From Odobenus rosmarus divergens (Eukaryota; Chordata; Mammalia; Carnivora; Odobenidae): DNA of 64,000 nt. Positions 30,071-42,144 of this stretch are shown in pieces. Position numbers and translations under genes: made by a program. The stretch is taken from the NCBI RefSeq assembly GCF_000321225.1, contig NW_004450478.1:3443634-3507633 (forward strand), given 5' to 3'. The notes below the pieces were generated by a model. The model had not been told where the DNA came from. It saw only the letters and a list, made by a program, of their open reading frames with translations, and did not search any database. Each line of letters starts with the position of its first letter. Positions within the stretch are counted from its first letter, which is position 1.

Positions 30071-31499
30071 CCAGATCTAACCTAGAGTGAGTGTATGTGA
30101 AATTTGAGTTCTCACCATTATTACTACAGAGCGGCGGCGCCAGTGCCGGACTTGCAAAAGCCAAGAATCTTGGCCTTAGGATATGTCTGCCAATTGTCGT
30201 GCTTGCATGTGAAAATATGAAAAATAATGTTAGAGATGTACATGGCATCTCCCTATCATCTATAAATACTTCGAGAAAAATCACAGAATGAAAACTGCAG
30301 AGGATTGTCCCAAGCACATAACACCCCACCTCTGCTTTTACTAGGAAACTCCTGGTCATCAATCGTTGAAACAGAAAGAAAGGTTTCTCAGGGGAGAAGA
30401 TGTGTAGAAGGAATACTTATCTGACCTCAGTGGCCCATGTTTTGCAACCTCAGGGAGTGCTAGAGATGTCTGGGGATTTGCTGTTTTTGGAAGGGGACAG
30501 TCTAGTAATTTGAATCTGGGCACTGGGAGCGCCTGAGTTCTAATATCAGATTGGCTCATGATGCCATCCGAGGCACTTGACGGGTACTCACATTCTGTGC
30601 TTGAGATTCCAGTAAACTGGGGACAACCATTTCTCTGGCCTGGGAAGTCTTCCATCCCAGATCTCCCAATGAGATTTAAGATAAAACTCCTTGGAAGCAG
30701 CCCATAGTGTTGAATAAGGTAGAAGGTGTGGAGGGCGCTAAATGTGGTACTTACCTTGGGATTGAGTGGGTATGAGATACCAGTATCTGGTTCTTTCTGT
30801 CTGAAGTGAAGTCGGCACTGGCTTCTCAAGGGAAGTTTTTTTTTTTTAATGCTTTGTAGAAGTCAAGTAACTAGACAGGACATTCAGTGGTCAACAATCT
30901 ACGTTCCCAAATGTCTGAATACCCCTGATCTAGTTACCCCAACTGGTTTAATATTGTTTCAGTGAAGTGACAATTTTAATCCCCTTTGACTGGAGGATGA
31001 TAACATTTGCTTAAGTTTGACTCATGGGAAGACCCTCAACCTGGCTCAGTTCTGCTCCCAGACCTTTCATCAGGGCTCTGCTCTGCACTGTCACCAGAAG
31101 TACCCAAGAAGCTATGTTGAATTGTGGATTGGAGCATTCCCTGATCAAATCTGACCTTCTACTTTACTGAGTCCGATTTCCTACAGGGATTCTAGGATAT
31201 CTGAAAACCCTCCCTTCAACAGGAAACACCACCTTTTGTTTGACAATAAAAAGTAAGGTTTAGAATGCAAGTAAATTTAAGAGAAGTGGAATGATATTAA
31301 AAGCCTTTCTAAGTAACAGGCTTTAGTGAGGAAAAGATGGTGAGACTCCCAAGTCTATAGAAGGAAACAGGTAAATATTTTCTACAGATCAAAAGTTTAA
31401 TCATTTGTTCTATGAATGTGGAAAGACTCTTGAGAAACAGCTAATTTATTTTAATACATTCTCGAAAGACGACTTCAATAACCGTGGCTTTCATTTGTT
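30071..31499. other. Intergenic spacer, nothing recognised
   Basis: No credible gene or named repeat. An open frame of 156 codons on the minus strand (30359-30829) has no recognisable domain. Confidence 0.4.
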
Positions 31500-31690
31500 C
31501 GGTGTTTTACAGCTCACAAAGCATTCCATAGACCTCATCTTACTTGATTCTTAAAACTCTTGGAAGAGCAGGGCAGGGAAGGTGTTAACTATCTGCACTA
31601 AGGAAAACAATCTTAGAGTTAACTAAGGTAGTAAATACCAGAGCTAGAACTCAACATGAAACTCATGACTCCAAATCCCAAGCTCTTACC
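31500..31690 (-). repeat. MIR relic (minus)
   Basis: Reverse MIR pattern: 'cacaaagcattccatagacc', CTCATCTTACTTGATTCTTA and 'accagagctagaactcaaca'. Confidence 0.6.
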
Positions 31691-31714
31691 ATCCCATCAT
31701 TTTTAGTTCAGATT

Positions 31715-32145
31715 AGGAGGGAATTGTTCATAATAGCCAAAAAGTGCAAACAATCTAAATGTCCATAAACTGATGAATGAATACATTCAACATGGTGTAT
31801 CTATACAATGGAATACTATTTAGGAACATGCTACAAACACGGATGAATCTGAAAAACATTAGGTTAGGTGAAAGAAGTCAGACACAAAAGAACACTATTG
31901 TATGATTCCGTGTATTTAAAATGTCCAGACAAAACAAATATATTGAGACAGAAAACAGATTCGTGGTTGCTTGGGGTTGGGGGTGAGAACAAAGGTTGAC
32001 AGCAGAGCGGATCCTTGTGGGGTACTGGAAATGTTCTAAATTTACAACTTGGTAAATTTACTGAAAATAATCACTGAACTTTAGACTTACAGTGAGTGCA
32101 TTTTATAGAATATAAATTAATCTGAATAAATTGCTTTTAAAAAAC
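31715..32145 (+). mobile_element. L1 LINE 3' end fragment
   Basis: It begins with 'tgttcataatagccaaaaag' and ATCTAAATGTCCATAAACTG, and includes ATACAATGGAATACTATTTA. It continues through 'tggttgcttggggttggggg' to an A-rich end. These are hallmark sequences of the L1 ORF2 end and 3' UTR. Confidence 0.85.
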
Positions 32146-34860
32146 AGGAGGCACATGTCTCTCACTGACAGGTGATGCCATGTTTACAATCTCACTGAGG
32201 TAGCTCAGCTAAACAATGGAATCATCTGGCTCAGACAGAAGCACTTGGTTCTTGTGCTAGCAGCACATGATTTATTAGTTTTGCTCTGCTGATAAGACCA
32301 TTAAAAGCAGATGACACAGCACTCAAGGGCAGCCCCATGCTTGCCGCCTTCACCAGTCTTACTGGCCCTCAACCCAGGCAAATGTAGCCTTTCTGCCAAC
32401 CTCTGAGATTTCATGCTGATTGTAATACGACTTTCCCATCTTTTATTATTGTTGTCATTGTTGTTATTGCTATTACAAAACATCGAGAAACATACAAATT
32501 GGAGAGCTAAAAATGAAGGTTTCCTGTTCTATTGAGGGCATGAATTGGCAAGGAATCATGTTACCAGTGGGTTGGGGCTTTTGTAACACCCCTGAAAAAC
32601 AGCTCCAATTCCCTGGGGACACCGTGGAACGGGCAACAAGCAGAAGGGGGGGCTGGAATTCAGAAATGAGGGCCAGGGGAAAATGAGACAAGGCAATCAT
32701 TCAAGATCTCAAAAACACAGGGGAGCTATGAAGGTGAAAGTCAGCAAGGATCTGTGAGTCTGGGAAAAGACAGTGCCTTTGATTTGAGACAATTGCGAAT
32801 GAAAAAGCTCAGTAGCCAGATAGCAGCTCTCAAGCAGGAACTGTCCCATTATTGGGTACACCAAGTCACCATACTCCTGTACTCTCACTCTGAATTTACC
32901 TTTCGAGCCAATCTTCAGAGCAGGATGTCAGCTTTTCTGCCCTTTAAGATACCACTTCCCTGCAGGACTTGTCATGAATCTGACAGGGGAGCCATCCCAA
33001 GGGAAAGATCCATGTCTTGGGAGCCGGCCCTCCATCTACATCATTCTTTCTGATACCACAGTGAGCAAATCTGTCCAGAAGGGTAATATCAACACTCAAG
33101 GTAACAAATAACAAGTTGCTGAAATGAGTGGAAGCTTCAGACCTTCCAGGACACCCCAGGGAAAATTTCCTTTATTAGAACTTCATATGACATATATCAA
33201 ATATATCAAATCTGCTCTTGCTTTGCAAGTGCAATTCCATACCCATGATCTGCAGCTTCAAATGAAAGACCTGACTGATGAAGTTCAGCTGTTCATTCCT
33301 CACTTTGGAATTTTTTCTGGAGATCGGTTTTTTGCCTTCATGGTTTTCACGTTATCAGTGTATCTGTCCATCTGCTTGCATGGGACTCATTTCTACATGT
33401 TCAAATTAGTTCAACAAACGAAAATTGGACCTACTCTACATAAGGCAAAGCACCAGATGCTCTATTAAAAATTTCTGTCTTTCATTCCATCTGTGTTTCA
33501 TTTTGGTACATTTTGAAATGACACATGAGTAAATCTCAATATGAGAAGCAGCTTGGACTTCTGATACATAACCACAGTTATCTCTTACTAGCTGGGTATG
33601 CTTCAAGAAGTTTTTGGAACCTCTCAGAGCCTCAGAACCCATTTCCGTCCTTCATGAAGTAGAAGTAATAATACCTTTTTCACCAAGGGCTGCCTTACCC
33701 GCGGTAAGCGGGAGTGACACACAATGACTCCGCGGAGATTGTATTAGTACATAAAACTGCCTGGCACATTGTATGCAAAAGCATGTTGTGAACTGCAGAT
33801 GTTATACAATTGCAAGATATTATTTTTATAAATAGCTCTAATAATTTTAAATTTGACTCATGCTCACTACCGTAAGCTGGCATCGTTTGGAGATTTGCTT
33901 GCCCGCCAGGCCTCAGAGCGAAGACTTGATAAGGGTATTGCCAGTTCTCAGCTGAACCCCGTGGCCTGTTGGGTTGTTGTTGTACAAAGCCTGACCTTTG
34001 CCTGACGTGTCTCCCCCCCCCCCCCCGGAGCTAATCTGAGACACTCTGGCAGACAGGGAAGTCGGAAGCTTCACTTCCTTAGGGGTCATTACGCTAGTCC
34101 AGCACCCTTGTGACACACCGTCTGTAGGAAATGTTGAAAACCCAAATCCTTCTGTATAAGTATAAAATATGTTAGATCGAGTTCAGAAAGCGAGCTTGCA
34201 CCTGTACATTGAAAGGGGTTAGATAAGCCTTAAAAGGGGGGGGTAAGGGTGGAGGGAGGGTAGAAGTGAGGAACAACTTGTTCAAGAGTAGAGAGACGCT
34301 TGACATTTGTGAGAATAAGAAAATTGCCAGTTTCCCAGTTTTGCAAATGACACGATCATGTATGATTTCTGTGTTTCCTCACTGGCAAATTGAGGACAAT
34401 TTAAATAAGAAAGATCTCCATGAAATGAGCAGGAATGCCATTCTGAGATACGACCATTTCTGTGGCTAGCTGGGCTCATTCATTAGTTGGAGACCACACT
34501 CAGAGGCAAACTGGCCATAAAGCAGGAGCTTCTGCGCCCCTGTGAATATTGGGGTTCACAGGAGGAGTAGGGTGTTGTGGGGGGCCGGGGAGCCGAGAAG
34601 CCAGGTTACAATCAGGCAGCCCTCTTCTATAAGCCTTTTTGGTAAACTGCTTAAAGAGACCTCAGAAGAAAGCAGCTCAAATCATCTAAGACCTAGTAGT
34701 TCGTCATGATTCTATTATGGTTTCAAATATAGCTTCACTTTCATAACTAATTTTGTATTTATAATTTTATATTATTATTCTTAAAGAAGGCGTTAACACT
34801 GGATAATCTTCAGACTCTATAAGACTTGGATCCACTCCTGCCTATACAGTAATTCATCTG
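32146..34860. other. Intergenic spacer
   Basis: It contains a probable MIR (33540-33800) and a run of 14 C (34013-34026). A 114-codon + strand frame at 33124-33468 with one hydrophobic segment has no recognised family. Nothing else can be supported. Confidence 0.4.
33540..33800 (+). repeat. MIR relic
   Basis: 'agcagcttggacttctgata', then TTACTAGCTGGGTATGCTTC, 'cctctcagagcctcagaacc' and a late 'actgcctggcacattgtatg'. This is the MIR order, diverged. Confidence 0.6.
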
Positions 34861-34869
34861 GTTTGTTTT

Positions 34870-35345
34870 TTTAAACATACTTCTTGAACACCTAATAACT
34901 ATGCAAAGCCTTGGGGACAGTGAGTGGGGCAGGTGTGGCCCCTCCCCTTGGAGAAAATGCCTTTAGGGCAAAGAACAATTTGAAACAAGCCATCCTAAGT
35001 GGGATGCTGCGGAATGCAGTCTGTGGGAGCTGGGAAAACTAAACTGGCCTCAGGCACCAGGAGAAGCCTCTCCTTGGGAGACAGACTTAAGCCCTGAGCC
35101 CTGTAGAAGAGGCAAAGGCATTCCGGGCACAGGGTGGAGCATGGACAATGGCCTGGGGATGATTCAGCAGATGTGGGGAGTTCAGAAGCCCAGTGTGAGA
35201 GTTGCAGGAAGTGACCCCAGGCTGAGAGTTGTGATGTCAGCAAGGCCTGGTGCTGGAGGGGCCAGAGGGTGCGGTAAAGATTCTGTCCCAAGGACAATGG
35301 GAGCCATTCAAGGATTTTAAGCAGACAATGACCCAAGGAGATTTC
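34870..35345. repeat. Ancient LINE-like repeat tract, family uncertain
   Basis: It opens with 'cttcttgaacacctaataac' and ends with 'gccattcaaggattttaagc'. Both resemble sequences common in old mammalian L2/related copies. Confidence 0.35.
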
Positions 35346-35372
35346 TGTTTTTTAAAAAGTTACTCTGTTAAG

Positions 35373-35520
35373 GGGCGCCTGGGTGGCTCAGATGGTTAAG
35401 CGTCTGCCTTCGGCTCAGGTCATGATCCCAGGGTCCTGGGATCGAGTCCCGCATCAGGCTCCCTGCTCCTTGGGAGCCTGCTTCTCCCTCTGCTTCTCCC
35501 TCTCTCTCTCATGAATAAAT
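35373..35520 (+). mobile_element. CanSINE with short tail, nested at an L1 junction
   Basis: Head GGGGCGCCTGGGTGGCTCAG through 'cttctccctctctctctc' and ATGAATAAAT, with no long poly(A). Exact 18-bp target duplication AAAAGTTACTCTGTTAAG at 35355-35372 and 35521-35538. Confidence 0.93.
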
Positions 35521-35538
35521 AAAAGTTACTCTGTTAAG

Positions 35539-35684
35539 AGTACACTTAACTTGATGAGCACTGAGTAATGTACAGAATTATATTGAATCACTACATTGTA
35601 CTAATATAATGATTGAAACTAATATAGTGATTGAAACTGATATAACACTGTATGTGAACTATCCTGGAATATAAAAAAAAAAAA
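35539..35684 (+). mobile_element. 5'-truncated L1 3' end
   Basis: Short L1-tail sequence with TTGATGAGCACTGAGTAATG, 'gaatcactacattgtactaa', an internal 18-bp duplication and a poly(A) run. Its own target copy GTTACTCTGT follows the poly(A). Confidence 0.75.
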
Positions 35685-36812
35685 AGTTACTCTGTCTATA
35701 CTGTGGAAAAGGGAAAATGTCAGTCTTCCAAGAAAATGAGGACAGCAGCTTACACTCAAGTTCAGACAAAGAGGAATAATCAGAAATGAAGCAGGAATTC
35801 AAGGGTGGTTTAGAATCCAGGAGTCCAGACCTTGTGATTGAATATGCCCAGGCTGATGAGAGAGGGAGCCAAAGGTCACACATGGGCTCCAGCAACTGGG
35901 GGGGGGGGGGGTAAGGGCGGGGGGGTGCCATGAGGATGCCACTTTCAGAAATGAGGAAGTCTGCGTGTGGGGTAGGGGAAGCAGAAAGAGGGAATTCAAG
36001 ATACTGGTTTGGGATAAGTTGAGTTTTAGGTGCCAGAGAGACACCCAGATGCAGATAAATTTTAGCTCAGTAAAATAAAATAACACCTCACTGTAAATCT
36101 AGATTTTTGAAGTCCTTTCACATCACTGAAACTGCTCATATGAAATCTGTGACTGATAAGGTCCAATTGCAGAATAAAACAGAGGACCTGTGGAAATGAG
36201 ATTTTTATTAAAGAGATGCCTACCATGCATTCATTTCACTCTGTTATGTGGTTATAAATAGAAATGTGTATATATTTTGAAATACAAACAATTCCTAAAA
36301 TGACCAAATTCTTCCAGCAATTCGAAGGTTATTAAAGAAAACACAGAAACAATCGGTAGGGCCTCACAACACTTCCAAACATTGAGAGCCAAAAGTACAT
36401 AACCCACAAGCAAAGTAATTCGCCTTCAGGCAGAGGGTCTCCTGCCTCGTAGAGTGTTAGGCTGACGTACTTATTACTTACAAGAGGTGGTAGGAGGTCT
36501 CCGATGACTGCCTACAAATAGTATTTACTGAAATACCAGATCTGCTGGCAGGACGGGTATTGCTGAGTTTTGAAGGTGCTGATGAATTTTGCTCCTGTTG
36601 AGTTTCCATTAATATTAAGACACTTGCTGGGATTAACAGTTGCCTGTATTTAAGAGGGCAAACTATGGCTCGGGCATAACGTCAAAGACTTCCATTTAAC
36701 AGTAGATGATAATGAAGTCCAAAACTCCTTGACATGGCCTTTCAAGTAAAAAGTATCCAACATCTTTATGCATCTACCGTGATGCTGGTGGCTGTTAAAA
36801 AAAAAAAAGAAG

Positions 36813-37021
36813 GGATGTCTGGGTGGCCTAGTCGGTTAAGCATCTGCTTTCTGCTCAGGTCATGGTCCCAGGGTCCTGGGATGGAGCCCCGTGTTGGGCT
36901 CCCTGCTCAGCAGAAGCCTGCTTCTCCCTCTCCCACTCCCCTTGCTTTTGTTCTCTCTCTCGCTGTGTCTCTCTCTGTCAAACAAATAAGTAAAATCTTA
37001 AAAAAAAAAAAAAAAAAAAAA
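36813..37021 (+). mobile_element. CanSINE with long poly(A)
   Basis: The head is mutated (GGATGTCTGGGTGGCCTAG). The CT-rich middle and tail are followed by about 22 A. The flanks AAAAAAAAGAAG on both sides look like an A-rich target duplication. Confidence 0.88.
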
Positions 37022-37119
37022 AGAAGTAAGGTTGGGGGGCAAGATACCAAGGCATTCTATTGGAAATAGTCCATGAGCCAGGGTCAGTTTCTGCCCATCC
37101 CGACCCCGATGCGGAAGAA

Positions 37120-37460
37120 TGTCCTGGGTTTTGTTTTTATTTTTGCTTTCGTACTCCTATGCGTTTGCTCAGAGGCTGCTATCTCTGCCTGGAAAGCTCC
37201 TTATCAGCTTCTGTGCCTTCTCCAACTCCCCCCCACGTGGGCTGCTTTGCTTCTTCCTCTACTCCACGTCTCTCCTTTTGCTGGCACCTTGGCAGAGCTG
37301 TCCCTGCGCTGTGTTACTGTCAGCTGTCTGCCTCTCTCCCAGGAGTGTGAGCTCCTGAGGGCAGGGATCAGATCAATTTCTATTTTTCTGTTTGTAGTCC
37401 TAGCTTCCAGCACAGTACCTGTCCACACAGCCAGCGCTTGGTAAATATGTGTTGAATAAA
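37120..37460 (+). mobile_element. L2 LINE 3' end
   Basis: Contains 'tgctatctctgcctggaaag', GAGTGTGAGCTCCTGAGGGC, AGGGATCAGATCAATTTCT and an end block AATATGTGTTGAATAAACAA, which are the L2 terminal landmarks. Confidence 0.75.
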
Positions 37461-38360
37461 CAAACAGATGATAGCATTTTCAAGAGGATACCAAAAGAGA
37501 AAAAAGGTTGAAAGGGCAAACTCTGTTCTTACTAAAAAGGGAATCGCTGATATAATGTGAAATCGTGTGTATCTGATTGTGAATCAAGAACCATGAAAAT
37601 AATTCTCCCCAAGATAGATATTTTTTAAGCAAAAGATGCTAATCATCAAAAGGCTTGTATATTATTGACTCTAAAAACAATTCCACCCCAAAAACAATGT
37701 AATCAAGTGAAAAAAACTCCTGAAATAGAAGGTGCCGATGCCTGGAAGACATTTCATTGGATTTTTTTCCTCAAGGAAAAAAGGGTGTTTTTTTTTTTCT
37801 CAAGGTAGACAAAGTTGCAAAGAAATCTAAATTATTCATTATACTTAAGTCTGGCCAGGCTCAGGTAGTCATGTTTAATTGCTCAGCACAATTTAATCCA
37901 ATGGATTTAATGTTTGTGGAGAATACTTAGAGGGGGATCCAGTGAACTAAGATCATCCATGAATTATAATTATTATGGTAACAGAGTAATTTGTAACATA
38001 CATACTAGGATATCTAAGGACCACTGTTCTGAAAGTCCTGTCCTTGAGAGGCCATAATTTTTTTTCCTCTGTTATGCTGTCACAGAGCAAAACTCTTCCA
38101 GATTCATTTCCAAAGTCGTTCATCAGCCATCCAAGATTTGAGAGAAGAAAGTCACGTAAGACTACATTTATTCTGGGTTGTTCCAATGAGAAAACTGAAC
38201 TATATGGGGTGATTTTCAGGAGATCAGTTTCAACACAATAGAAAAAAAATTTTTTTAATGATTTGAGCTATCCAAATAATGAAATGGATTTTTGCTAATG
38301 TATAATTTTCACTGGAAGTATTCAAACAAACCCTAGATGACCACTTACAGAAGTGGTAGA
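37461..38360. other. Intergenic spacer, nothing recognised
   Basis: AT-rich DNA without credible coding potential or repeat family. Confidence 0.45.
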
Positions 38361-38376
38361 AGATTAATGTACTTCA

Positions 38377-38578
38377 GGGCGCCTGGGTGGCTCAGTTGGT
38401 TAAGCAACTGCCTTCGGCTCAGGTCATGATCCTGGAGTCCCGGGATCGAGTCCCGCATCGGGTTCCCTGCTCGGCAGGGAGTCTGCCTCTCCCTCTGACC
38501 CTCCCCCCTCTCATGTTCTCTCTCTCTCTCTCATTCTCTCTCTCAAATAAATAAATAAAATCTTAAAAAAAAAAAAAA
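38377..38578 (+). mobile_element. CanSINE
   Basis: Subfamily with 'ggttaagcaactgccttcgg', 'cctggagtcccgggatcgag' and 'cctctgaccctcc'. Exact 16-bp target duplication AGATTAATGTACTTCA at 38361-38376 and 38579-38594. Confidence 0.94.
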
Positions 38579-38864
38579 AGATTAATGTACTTCAAAGTCC
38601 CTTTGAATGCTGCGAATCTGTGATTCCAGGAGTATCTGAGTAATTGTTTGATAGTCAGACTAAATGTGTATTATAATCTGCATGCATCAAGCCAGGTGTG
38701 TGCTCAAACGTCACCTTATTACAGAGATCTTACCTACATGAAATATTACCCCACAGTCTTCTTTCTTCTCTCTTACCCTGCTCTATTTCTCTCATAGAGT
38801 TTCCGTCTGATATGTTTTATTTTTGTTTATTTATATATTGTTTCCCCCCGACTAAAGAATGTAG

Positions 38865-39057
38865 GGACGCCTGGGTGGCTCAGTTGGTTAAGCGTCTGCC
38901 TTCAGCTCAGGTCATGATCCCAGGGTCCTGGGATCTGTCCTGCATTGGGCTCCCTGTTCAGCGGGAAGCCTGCTACTCCCTCTGCCTGCCGCTCCCCCTC
39001 CCCCCGACAAATAAATAAATAAAATCTTAAAAAAAAAAAAGAAGAAGAAGAAAGAAA
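38865..39057 (+). mobile_element. CanSINE with GAA-rich tail
   Basis: Head GGACGCCTGGGTGGCTCAG; the tail has mutated into GAAGAAGAAGAAAGAAAGA. Target duplication AAAGAATGTA on both sides. Confidence 0.9.
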
Positions 39058-39659
39058 GAAAGAATGTAAGCGCCATGAAGGAAGGGATTTTGTTGGTTTT
39101 CTTCACTGCTCTAACCCCAGCACCTAAATTGGAATCTGGCATAAAGTGTGTGTTTAATCGATTATCCAATAAAAATAATATTAAAATGTTACAGAAAAAT
39201 TACAAACATGAGAGAGAGAACAAGAGGAAGGAAGGGAGAGAGAGGAAAACACAATTCTACTACTTCTTGGTATTTAATTATATACTCCTTGTATTTTCTT
39301 CTCATCTCTTTGCTTTCAAAGAGGTTTTTATATAGTTGTAATCATCATTCATCTCTTTACCTAAAATGTTTTATACAGCTGAATAATTCTCATCTCATTC
39401 ACCAAATTTGGCTATAATGATTTGATGTCATTTCTAAAAATCAAACTCATTTTCATATAAAAAAAAGATGTGTGACCAGTAAGGCTACACAAGAGGTGTA
39501 TGCCACAGCCCAAAGAAAACCAACAAACTCACCATTTCTAATTTCATAATCATCTCTCTCATCAGTATCATTGAAAAGAGTCATAGTTATTTTTGGAGGC
39601 AGAATACCATCCTGAGTGAAGATCATAATAGCCAAAACATTCTTGCAAAAAAAAAAAAA

Positions 39660-40735
39660 AAAAAGTTGGAGGACTAACACCTGATTTCAACATGCACTAC
39701 AAAGCTATACCAATTAAAGCAATGTAGTATTGGCATAAAAAAATAGACATATAGATCTACAGAACAGAAGTGACTCTCTTGAAACAAGCCCTTACATGTA
39801 TGGCCAATTAATTTTCCACAAAGGCACTGACAAAATTCAATAGAGGAAAGTATATAGTCTTTTCCCAAAGACAGGCTAAGCCAATCAGATATCTGTATGC
39901 AAAAAGATGAATTTAGACCCTTACGTTACACATACACAAATATAAGTTGAAGTGGGTAACAAACCTAAAATACAAATACCTAAAACTGTAGAACTCCCAG
40001 AAAGAAAACACAGGAATGATAATCTCTGATCTTGGGTAAGGAAAAGATTTCTTAGCTATAACACCAAGAGCTCAAGCAGTAAATGAAAAAAAAATTGATA
40101 AATTGGACTTCACTAAAATTAAAAGCATCTACACTTCAAAAGACACCAATAGACAATTCACAGAATGGAAGAAAATACCTGCAAATCATATACTTGCTAA
40201 AGTCTAGAATATATTCTAGAACTCTTACAGGCCACTAATAAGAAGATGACTTAATTTTAAATGAATGTAAGATTCCTTTCAAAAAACATTTTATCAAAGT
40301 AGAAATGAACACATGAAATTATGCTCACCGTCACTAGTTATGAGAGGAATGAAATTAAAACTGCAGGGAGATCTATTTCACGCCCACTAAAATGGTTATA
40401 ACCAGAAAGACAAGCAGGAACAAATTAGGATGTGGAGAGACTGGAACTCACATCATTGCTGATGGGAACATAAAGGGGGGGCAGCCACTTTGGAAAATAG
40501 TTTGGCAATTTCTTGAAAAGTTAACTATAAATATACCATATAACTCAGCAATTCCTCTGTCACGTATCTCCCCAAGAGAAATGAAAACATATGGCTACAC
40601 AAAGACTTGCACGTAAATGTTCACAGCATTATCTGTAACAACCCAAACCTGGAAACAACCCAAATATTCACCAACTGCTGAATGTAATAAACAAAATATG
40701 GTCTATTACACATGTATTAAGAAGTGTATATTTCT
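39660..40735 (+). mobile_element. L1 LINE ORF2 3' part
   Basis: Contains GTTGGAGGACTAACACCTGA, CTACAAAGCTATACCAATTA, 'gtgaccagaaagacaagcagg'-type sequence, 'gctgatgggaacataaaggg' and AACAACCCAAACCTGGAAAC, all typical of L1 ORF2 toward its end. The frame is broken in several places. Confidence 0.85.
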
Positions 40736-40904
40736 ATGCATACACATTTTATCAGCTCTTTATCTATCTGTATGTTAAAATGATCTATTGATGAAGTCCT
40801 GCAAACCATGTATATATTTTTCACACTCATAAGAATATGGACATATATATAATTTCATGTTAGCATCTCTTCAGTTTTCGGCCCAGACACAAATCTGGAA
40901 CTTC

Positions 40905-41075
40905 AAAAGTAGTTCACCACTTTTTTAGCTCTGTGGCTGTGGGCTAGTTACTTAACCTCTCTGGGGCTGTACTAGTAAAATCTGGAGGATAATATACCCC
41001 TGACAGGACCTTGGGATTAAATGAGATAAAATGTATAAACTGCTTCGCACTTATAAGGCAGACCCAGTATTGTTA
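40905..41075 (+). repeat. MIR relic
   Basis: GCTGTGGGCTAGTTACTTAA, CCTCTCTGGGGCTGTACTAG and GGGATTAAATGAGATAAAAT follow the MIR order. Confidence 0.75.
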
Positions 41076-41129
41076 TATGTCTTTCTGGAGTTTTATTTGC
41101 AAGTCTAGTTGTTGACTAATACTCTTGGT

Positions 41130-41310
41130 TGAGGAGAAGGAAGCCGTGCCGTGCAGTGGAGAAAGCCACTTCTGTCCTTCTAGCTGTCTGACTTCAACGT
41201 TTTCACATAAACTCTCAGAGCTTCCATTACCAAAATCTGTAAATGAGGATAATTATCTCACAGGACTTGTTACGATTAGTGCCTTGTAAACTGCGAAATA
41301 CAATAAAAGT
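41130..41310 (+). repeat. MIR relic upstream of LMOD2
   Basis: 'ccgtgccgtgcagtggagaa', CTAGCTGTCTGACTTCAACG, 'aaaatctgtaaatgaggata' and a late TTGTAAACTGCGAAATACAA. Confidence 0.65.
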
Positions 41311-41689
41311 TGAAGGTGCTGTATCAGCATAGCCTTCTGTTAACCATCAATACCACCCACAGTATGTTTTTAGAAGAACCCGAATAACCACTCATAGAGT
41401 GATGTGTAGTCATTTCTCAGCCTCTGAGATTATCATCAAAGAATCTCTTCATGGCCATGGTGGTAGAAGCGAGTCATTTTCAAAATAAATTTTATTCTCC
41501 TGTTGCTTGAATATAAAGTGAGAACTGTGTTACTGCCTATCTGAAACACTCTCTGCCTGTCCTCATGAGCTATCAGGCTCAGCTAAATATGTCCCTGGCC
41601 AGTATGTTCATAATCCCCACTGGTTCTGGGACCTCCCTCCACCACCGATGTGACATTCTTTGTGTTCAAATGTCTAGCTGACGTCTGCT

Positions 41690-41871
41690 GCTTAAAACAG
41701 CCCATGTTTTCATCCCCTCTCTGCATTGTCACGGCCCTGTATCACCGCTCTTAAAAGGCCACTCCTCGCTCTGGTTGCTGACCAGCCTGCCCACTTGCCT
41801 CCCTGCCTGTTTCTGGCCGCCTTGAATGCCTGCTTCTTCAAGCTCCTTGTGGCTCTGACAAAGCAGGGACC
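41690..41871 (+). promoter_or_regulatory. Putative LMOD2 core promoter and 5' UTR
   Basis: TTAAAAGG at 41751-41758 sits 114-121 bp before the LMOD2 ATG and could act as a TATA-like box, with initiation near 41780. The ten bases TCTTAAAAGG (41749-41758) are also one mismatch from an SRF CArG box, CC(A/T)6GG. A CACTTG E-box lies in the presumed 5' UTR, around 41792. Motif-level inference only. Confidence 0.35.
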
Positions 41872-42144
41872 ATGTCTACCTTTGGCTACAGGAGAGGACT
41901 TAGCAAATATGAATCCATCGATGAGGATGAACTTCTCGCTTCCCTGTCAGCTGAGGAGCTGAAGGAGCTAGAGAGGGAGTTGGAAGACATTGAACCTGAT
42001 CACAGCCTTCCCGTGGGGCTAAGGCAAAAGAGTCTGACCGAGAAAACCCCCACGGGGACATTCAGCAGAGAGGCACTGATGGCCTATTGGGAAAAGGAGT
42101 CCCAAAAACTCTTGGAGAAGGAGAGGCTGGGGGAGTGTGGAAAG
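41872..42144 (+). CDS. LMOD2: LMOD2 coding exon 1 (residues 1-91)
   Basis: The exon runs from ATG to GGAAAG|GTAGGC. It is a phase-0 exon of 91 codons with the tropomyosin-binding helix and ABS1 ([20 protein letters not shown]). The open frame continues ten codons into the intron before TAG, which is not used in the spliced product. Confidence 0.96.

Noticed and set aside
33124..33468. 114-codon + strand frame with a hydrophobic segment between ASB15 and LMOD2
   Set aside because: No recognised family, no exon structure, no promoter. Retained only as an unexplained frame.
39453..40616. Short frames that might suggest a gene between 39.4 and 40.6 kb
   Set aside because: Most of the interval is L1 ORF2 sequence with multiple frame breaks, a dead LINE fragment.
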